A stretch of 64,000 bases of DNA from Cephalopachus bancanus (Eukaryota; Chordata; Mammalia; Primates; Tarsiidae). The first letter of the stretch is position 1. Each line of letters begins with the position of its first letter. Below are positions 57,572 to 64,000 of this stretch, piece after piece. A program made the position numbers and the translations under genes. Under the pieces are notes generated by a model. It was given only the letters and a program-made list of their open reading frames with translations. It did not search any database and was not told the DNA's origin. The stretch lies in contig JAPVLO010000277.1 of NCBI GenBank assembly GCA_027257055.1, positions 1,302,001-1,366,000 of the forward strand, read 5' to 3'.

Positions 57572-57870
57572 AAGGTCTGGAATATGCTATTGTATATAGA
57601 GAGAGTATATTGCAGAATGTTTTGCATAATATGATCCTGGTTGTGCTAAAGAAAAAAAGGGGGGGAGTTATATCTACAGGTAAAAAGAAATTTTTTTCCT
57701 TAAAAAGGAAACTTTTGGTAAAAAAACAGAAACAGGGCTGCTTCTGGAGAGTGAACTTCGCAAAGGAATTTAAGAACCTTCCATGCCTCTGCACAATTTG
57801 GGTTAAACACAGAGTAATAAGCGTGTATTACCTAAGTATCTTTTTGAAATATGAAGTTTAAAAACAGAAA
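57572..57870 (+). mobile_element. L1M 3' UTR remnant
   Basis: TTGCATAATATGATCCTGG, a run of A/G and CTTCTGGAGAGTG fit the old L1 3' UTR. Confidence 0.45.
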
Positions 57871-57999
57871 ACAAGCAATTACTTATAACAAATACGGGCG
57901 TGCCCCACGTGTTCTGTCCATGCTTGGAAGACAGAGCCTGCTCTTGGAAATGACATTAAACCCACTTTCCTCCTTACGCAAGTCATTTGCTTTTGCTAA

Positions 58000-58900
58000 G
58001 GGAAATTCAGAAAATAGAGAGAAAGAGCAAAGTACCCACACCACCTTCAACCAGAGATAATCACTGTTCACGTTCTGATATGGAGTTTTCCTTGGCCATA
58101 TTTAAAGAAAAAACAAAAACAGGATCGTTATCTGCATCCTGCCGTGTGACCTGCTTTTTAAAAGCGTATATCTTGGTCATCTTTTCCTGTCGTTACCTGT
58201 TTTGTCTGGGGCAACCTGCGTGAGGTTGGGCAGCCTCCCACTAAAGGTCGTGCTGTATCGTTCTTCTTTTCGTTCTTCCTCTTGTGACACCCCCAAGTTG
58301 CTTCCGCATTTTTTGTTTTCTGGGGACGGGGTTGAGTCGTGGTCTTACTCTGCTGCCCAGGCTGGAGTGCAGCAGCACGCTCACGGCCACCCCAGCGACA
58401 ACCTGCTGGGTGCCGACGATCCTTCAGTCTCGGTCTTCCAAGGAGCCAGAACTACAGGCGTGCGCCACCATGCCCAGCTAATTTTTTGAATTTTTATTGT
58501 ACAGATGAGGTCTCACCAAGTTGCCTGGGCTGGTCTCAAACCACGGGCTCAGGCAATCCACTCGCCTTGGCCTCCCAAAGTGCTGGGATGACAGGCTTGA
58601 GCCACCCTGCCGGCCTCTATGTTTTTTTAAATGTCATAAACATACCGTGAAAACATCCTCAACTCATGTATTTTATTGGGTCTTCCATTCATTTTTGTTG
58701 AGGTTGAACTCCCGTGAGTGGAATTGCTAGGCCAAAGGGTATACATAAACTTTTTAAGTCTTCCGACGTATTCTGCCAAATTGTCCTTTAGACACGCCGT
58801 ACAGCAGTATATGAGTGTCTATTTCCCTGTACTTTCTCGACTAAAAGTCATTATTCTCTTTATCCTTTCTAAGTTTGTTTATTAAAAACTGTCTTTTAAC
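58000..58900 (-). mobile_element. L1-like remnants on both sides of an Alu
   Basis: 58060-58230 (TCTTGGTCATCTTTTCC) and 58640-58900 (GTGAGTGGAATTGCTAGGCC, AAATTGTCCTTTAG, AGCAGTATATGAGTG) match the antisense old L1 3' region. Confidence 0.55.
58310..58615 (-). mobile_element. Alu, lineage-specific type
   Basis: GCTGCCCAGGCTGGAGTGC to GATGACAGGCTTGAGCCACC with a shortened tail. Confidence 0.93.
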
Positions 58901-59119
58901 AATAGTCACGTGAACCCAAGGGAGGGATCGGCAGTCCTTGGGCACTGCTAGGGGAGGGAGGGAGGGAAGAGGTTGGGGACATGTGGCAGCGCAAAGCGTG
59001 CCTGGTCCACTGTGGGGAGTGAAGGCCAGTCAGGAGCCCGAGCTCCACCTGCCTGCAGCTACTTATGTGGTAAATCCTCACCTGTACCCCACACATCTAG
59101 AATAAAATACAATTTTAAA

Positions 59120-60425
59120 CAACGTGTCTTTTACTTTTTGATCTCATTTTTAATTAAGTGGATAATATACACATAGAAAATCAGAAAATTCTCATCTACG
59201 CAAAGATTTTAAAAAATCACTCACAACCTCATCATCCAAGGAAAGCCATCGTGACGTATGTATTTCCAGAGGTGATGTATATATACATATACACTTGAAA
59301 AATGGGCCAAAATGTTTATACTATACCATCACTTGGTTATTTCTGTGAATTATATATAAGCATATATCATCTTGAAACCATATTAACGACTGCATGCCAT
59401 TGTGCAAACTTACCATGAATTTGTTGAACTACAATTGGTCAAATAAATTATTTTCAGTCTTTGGCTATTATAAATAAACCCACGGTAAATATTCTTGTAA
59501 AATATATATTTAATTGTCCAAAATTTTTAGGCTATTTTTCTATAAGTGGAATTATGATGTCCAAGAATATGCACATTTAAAAAAATCCCGATCTGTGAAG
59601 TTCAATTAACTTATAAAAAGATAAAACTGATTTACACTTTCACAGTAATGAGGGAAGTTACTTCTCTGCTCCCTGGACAATGGCTTATATCAAGTTTTAA
59701 AAAAATATTTTGTCGGCCGGGCTCGGTGGCTCAGCCTGTCATCTCAGCACGTTGGGAGGCCGAGGCGAGTGGATTGTCTGAGCCCGTGGGTTCAAGACCC
59801 ACCTGGGCAACTTGGCGAGACCTCACCTCTACAATAAATCAAAAATTAGCCGGGCGTGGTAGCACGTGCCTGTAGTTCCAGCTACTTGGAAGGGTGAGGC
59901 GGAAGGATCGCCGGAGCCCAGCAGGTCGAGGCTGCGGTGGCCGGGAGCAGCCACTGCACTCCGGTCTGGGCGACAGAGTGAGACTCCAACTCAAAAAAAA
60001 AAAAAAAAAAAAAACCTTTTGTCAATCTGCTAAATGACAAGTGATGAACAACATAGTTTTAATTTACTTTTCTATTAATTGTTAACATGTATTTATTAAC
60101 CACTTGTGTTTCTCATATTATGATTTGGTCATCTGTGTCTTCTGCCAATTTTTACATTATGATGTTTATAATTTTCTCAGTGATATGAAAGAGCTTTTTA
60201 TATGTTAAATATATTTCATGTATACATTACGCTGTCATAAGTGTATTTTTCTTCATTTAGTTTGTACTTTTCAACTTTGTATGCTTGCATTCTGTATTAC
60301 AACAGGGCATATATTATACAGAAAAGATTATTATTTTTATTTAGTCAGTTTATTAATCTTTCTTATCAATCTTTCCTTTGCTATTCATACTTGCAAATGT
60401 CTTCCCCCCTCCAAGGTGGTAGAAA
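59120..60425 (-). mobile_element. L1M 3' end split by an Alu
   Basis: TTTTCAGTCTTTGGCTATTAT, AAGTGGAATTATGATGTCC, then past the Alu TTCTATTAATTGTTAACATG and GAGCTTTTTATATGTTAAATA are antisense L1 in the right order. Confidence 0.75.
59715..60014 (+). mobile_element. Alu, lineage-specific type
   Basis: A clean example: GGCCGGGCTCGGTGGCTCAG, TCTACAATAAATCAAAAATT, GCAGGTCGAGGCTGCGGTGG. TTTTGTC flanks both sides. Confidence 0.97.
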
Positions 60426-60639
60426 TATACAACTATTTTCAAATGTTTTCACTATTAGCCCTGAATATTTTAAATGTACAAAAAACGCAGAAGCTAATGG
60501 ACCAGTGCTAATCTCAAACAGACATTACTATTTTATTAAACTCACTCCATTGCCCTTTCTTTTGTTCCTTCTCTCTTTTACTTCGCACACACAGAGACAC
60601 AACTAAATCCGCTGGTTATTTTCTCCTCTCTTCCTCTCC

Positions 60640-61300
60640 AAAAGTAATCATGACCTTGAGGTTCATAGGCATTACTAACTTCATCTTACGTGTGAAGTGT
60701 GTAAGGTTTTGCATATTTAGGACATGAATAAACAGTCATAAGTAATATATGCTGTTGCTTTGTATGTTTTAGGCTTTTACAAGAATGACTTCAGAAGATA
60801 TGTAAACTTTCTGCAACTTGTTTTTTTTCTCAAATTGTTTTTGAGATTTGTTCACTGCAATGCATATATTCCCAGCTCTACTTGTTTACCTTATCCTCTC
60901 CTATAAAGTGAATAAACCTTATTTTATTTATCCTTTTTTTTTTGAGGTGGAGTGCAGTGGCACACTCACACTACCCCAGTGTCGACCTGCTGGGCTCAGG
61001 CAATCCTTCCGCCTCAGCCTTCCAAGTAGCCGCAACTACAGGTGTGTGTTACCACACTCAGGTAATTTTTTATTTGTTGTAAAGATGAGATTTTGCCAAG
61101 TTGCGTGGGCTGGTCTCGAACCCGCGGTCTCAAGCAATCCACTCGCCTCAGCCTCCCAAAGTGCTGGGATTATAGGCTGAGCCACTGAGCCCGGCCTATT
61201 TAGCCATTTTCTAAGAAATATTTTTTCACAATGATGAACAGCGCTGTGACAGGCTCCCTCCTCCAAGTCCCTTGTGCACATACGCGAAAGTATCTCCGAA
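60640..61300 (-). mobile_element. L1-like remnant split by an Alu
   Basis: TTTTGAGATTTGTTCACTGC, TTACCTTATCCTCTCC and, after the Alu, ATGATGAACAGCGCTGTG are antisense L1 3' motifs. Confidence 0.5.
60933..61196 (-). mobile_element. Alu, lineage-specific type
   Basis: Shortened start (TTTGAGGTGGAGTGCAGTGG) and GATTATAGGCTGAGCCACTG end. Confidence 0.93.
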
Positions 61301-61599
61301 TTTCAGAGGGAATTTAGGAAGCTAATTTACTTTGTGGACTCACAAAGCAGTAGGGTATGTTCCTTAGTGACGACGAATTCTCAAATGCGTGATCGCAGCA
61401 ATTTCTACTCCTTCTCCATATTCTCCCCACAGCTGGTATTATCAGACCTATTACTCTACAATCATGAGATGGAAGACGAATGAACTCTTCTGGTTTTAAT
61501 TTGTTTTACCTTGATTCCTTTTGAGATGCTCATGGATCATATGGATTTATTCCCCCCCTGTGTATGTCGTATCCATATCCTTTGACTATTTAGGAAAAT

Positions 61600-62290
61600 G
61601 TAAACTTAAAAAAAACCAACTCATTTTCAAAACCAATGAGACACATAATTTACCTAGAAATGTATCTAACAAAATATATGCAAGCTTCTGTGGGCACAGA
61701 AACTTTACTGAAAGATATTAAAGAAGTGTTTAAACAGAAGGAGAGATATAGGTTGACCTAGATGAAGTGAGCTCATTAAAATGCACACTCTCTCCAAGTC
61801 ATTTAAAAATCAAATATATTTTCAATCTGTATCCCAAAGAGTGTTTTCGAGAAACATTACAAGCCAGTCCTAAAACACTGTGGATGAGAAAAGGCTCAAG
61901 AACAGAATCCATGAAGATATAACAAGACAGAGAGGAACCTCACATCGACAGTAAGATGCCAACACTTAGTAAAAACTGCCTCGATGAAAAGCTGAGTCGA
62001 CAGAGGTATAGACAGCAGAACAGGGAGGGGAACAGAGGGACCCAAAGAGACCTTTGTGTAGGTGGAAACGCATGCATGCCAACGAGCACTGTGAGTCACC
62101 AGGGATAGAGTAAGCCAGCCGATACGTGGTGCTGGGACAGTTGTTTTTTTTAATATGGAAAAAGCATAAAACTGTACCCTTACCTCGCAACCGTTCTCAA
62201 GTAGAATCCAAATTGATTAAAGGCAAGAATTAAAACTTTTAGAACTAAGCAAAAAGTAATATCTTTAGGATAAAAATATGTATTAAATTG
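61600..62290 (+). mobile_element. L1M ORF2 remnant
   Basis: TTTACCTAGAAATGTATCTAAC, CTTTACTGAAAGATATTAAAG and AAAACTTTTAGAACTAAGC fit the sense ORF2 C-terminal region, with many stops. Confidence 0.65.
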
Positions 62291-62696
62291 GCAAATAACC
62301 CATTTTTTCTCAAGGAGTTGAAATGCCTCCTCTGTCACAGACTAAATTCCCACTTATTCATGGGTCTATTTCTGAACTCATTTTGTCTGTTCCTGCATAA
62401 AGCTACTCATAATAATGACACAGTTTAATTTCTTCTTTTCGAGGTCTTCTTTGCTCTTCTTTCTCATTGTTTTGGTAACACTTGAGATTAATTATGACAA
62501 GTTAAGAACTCCGGTATTGTTTTTACAGGCATTGAATTTAAATTCACACATAATTTTTGGAGAATTGGCACTGAGTTTTTTGTGTATTTCAGTTCTATTA
62601 TTAGTTCTCATGGCTTTTCAGTTATCTTAGATTTCCCTGAAAGACAAAGGTATCGTCTTTTATCCCTTTTCCCTAAATACAAAGATGTTGCATTAC

Positions 62697-62989
62697 TTTT
62701 TTTTTTTTTTTTTTTTGAGTAGGAATCTCACTCTGTCACCCAGACTGGAGTGCAGCGGCCGCTCCCGGACACCGCAGCCTCGACCTGCTGGGCTCCGGTG
62801 GTCCTTCTGCTTCAGCCTTCCAAGTAGCCGGAATTACAGGCATGCGCTACCACGCCTGGCTGATTTTTCGATTTATTGAAGAGATAAGGTCTCGCTGCCC
62901 GGGCGGGTCTCGAACCCGCGGGCTCAGGCAATCCACTCACCTCAGCCTCCCAAAGGCACGGGATTACAGGCTGAGCCACCAAGCCCGGC
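62697..62989 (-). mobile_element. Alu, lineage-specific type
   Basis: Long poly-T start; CGGGCGGGTCTCGAACCCGC and GATTACAGGCTGAGCCACC. Confidence 0.97.
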
Positions 62990-63419
62990 TACTTTTGTTT
63001 TTTTATATTACACTGGCTAACTTTCCCAAAATAAAGTTAAAGAATATCAGTGTTAGCAGTCATCTCTGACTTCTCCTGAACTTGGCTGCGTATGGGTTTG
63101 CAAAAGCTATCTAGGAATGTTTTCTTTTCTGTAGGCTACAAGAAGCTTTTATAGAAAAGTCACTGAATTCTATCGAATGTCTTTTAAAGCACTTCTCAGA
63201 ACAGGCCACAATTATTTTTCTACCTTGACTTACCGATGTGCTAAGTTGCACTAACGTGTTTCTTCATGTTGAATTCTGCTTTCATTGTGGGACGAACCCT
63301 GCTCAATCACAAAATGTTAAATATCCTATTTGACTCAAATTGCTCATTTTTTGAGTATTTTTGCTTCTAGGTTGATCCGCCAAATTTATCTGTAGTTTGT
63401 GTGTCACCATTTATTTCTT

Positions 63420-63600
63420 AATAAAACTCAAAACTTTCTACGAAAATAACATGTGCTTGTTATTTAAAAAATCATAAATATAGGAAATTATAAAGAAAAA
63501 AATTTCTGCAAACTCCAAAATCCAGAGGCAACCTCTACTAATATTTTGGTATTATGCCTTCTTAGTCTTTTTTTCTGGGGGGTGTGCACATTTTAAAATT
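63420..63600 (-). mobile_element. L1-like 3' remnant
   Basis: AAATAACATGTGCTTGTTATT and GAGGCAACCTCTACTAATATT resemble antisense old L1 3' text. Confidence 0.4.
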
Positions 63601-63639
63601 TGTTTACAGAATTGAAATCAGTATGGAGCAGGGCTTAAA

Positions 63640-63870
63640 ATGGAGTGTTCAAAGTGAAACAGCTCTGAATTCAAACCCCGATGTTACCATTTATAACCTA
63701 CATCACATCTGCCAGCTTCCTGGATATCTTTATGTTGCATTTTCCCAGTCAGTAAAGCTGAGATAAGAAGAGCAGCTACCTCACAGGGCTGCTGAGAGAA
63801 TTAGAAAATGTAAATGAGGTCCTTAGTGTGGTGCCTGGCACAGAGGACACTACATAGCACAGGTGACAAC
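63640..63870 (+). repeat. MIR SINE
   Basis: AGCTCTGAATTCAAACCCCG, CTCACAGGGCTGCTGAGAG and GTGTGGTGCCTGGCACAGAGG follow the MIR consensus over most of its length. Confidence 0.75.
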
Positions 63871-64000
63871 GATTTATTATGCTGTTCATCAACTTTCATA
63901 TTCCTCTTAGCACTTAATACTATTTACCATAAACCTTTTGTATCATTCAAACTTAGAAGTGCCATCTTTGAAATTTCTCTACTACGTGAGTGTGTGTGTG

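Overview
This is a vertebrate nuclear window, and it is primate: it holds about 34 Alu copies, an L1 3' end close to the primate L1P lineage, MaLR (MLT1-type) LTRs, MIR/L2 fragments and old L1M pieces. No prokaryotic or viral gene organisation is present. Many Alus belong to a coherent variety with motifs such as CTCAGCCTGTCATCCC, CAACTTGGCGAGACCTCGTC, TACAATAAATCAAAA, CTACTTGGAAGGCTGAGG and GACTCCAACTCAAAA. That is neither human AluS/AluY nor, as I remember it, the strepsirrhine Alu type. By exclusion I favour a tarsier-like lineage; this is inference only. The one gene I can support is BLK (B-lymphoid tyrosine kinase, SRC family), on the minus strand. All twelve coding exons can be placed, from the ATG at 40085 to the stop at 19954-19952, including a 77-nt exon at 25165-25089 too short to appear as a long ORF. 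The exon lengths (108, 52, 94, 99, 104, 147, 153, 180, 77, 151, 132 and 206 nt) sum to 1503 nt, an open frame of 500 residues with GT/AG at every junction. Domain order is SH4/unique, SH3, SH2, linker, kinase and regulatory tail ending in Tyr496. Layout: 1-19.0 kb lies downstream of BLK and is intergenic as far as I can see. It holds Alus, MIRs, MLT1 LTRs, a Tigger-type DNA transposon, a C-rich minisatellite (about 5.6-6.7 kb) and simple repeats. From 19.05 to 20.95 kb is an extremely G+C-rich, CpG-dense block that covers the last two coding exons, the 3' UTR and the AATAAA signal. From 20.9 to 40.1 kb are the remaining exons and introns. From 40.1 to 64 kb is upstream of the first coding exon and is probably intron 1: it is A+T-richer and filled with L1M fragments and inserted Alus. 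The non-coding first exon and promoter are not recognisable and probably lie beyond the right end. I found no convincing undescribed system. The most notable observations are the GC-extreme 3' end of BLK with GC-raising amino-acid changes, a His in the SH3 ALYDY motif, a UG repeat upstream of a kinase-linker exon, the lineage-specific Alu family, an Alu trimer inside an exact 18-bp target duplication, the minisatellite, and nested insertions that give a relative chronology. Repeat family names come from remembered consensus sequences, not from a database search.
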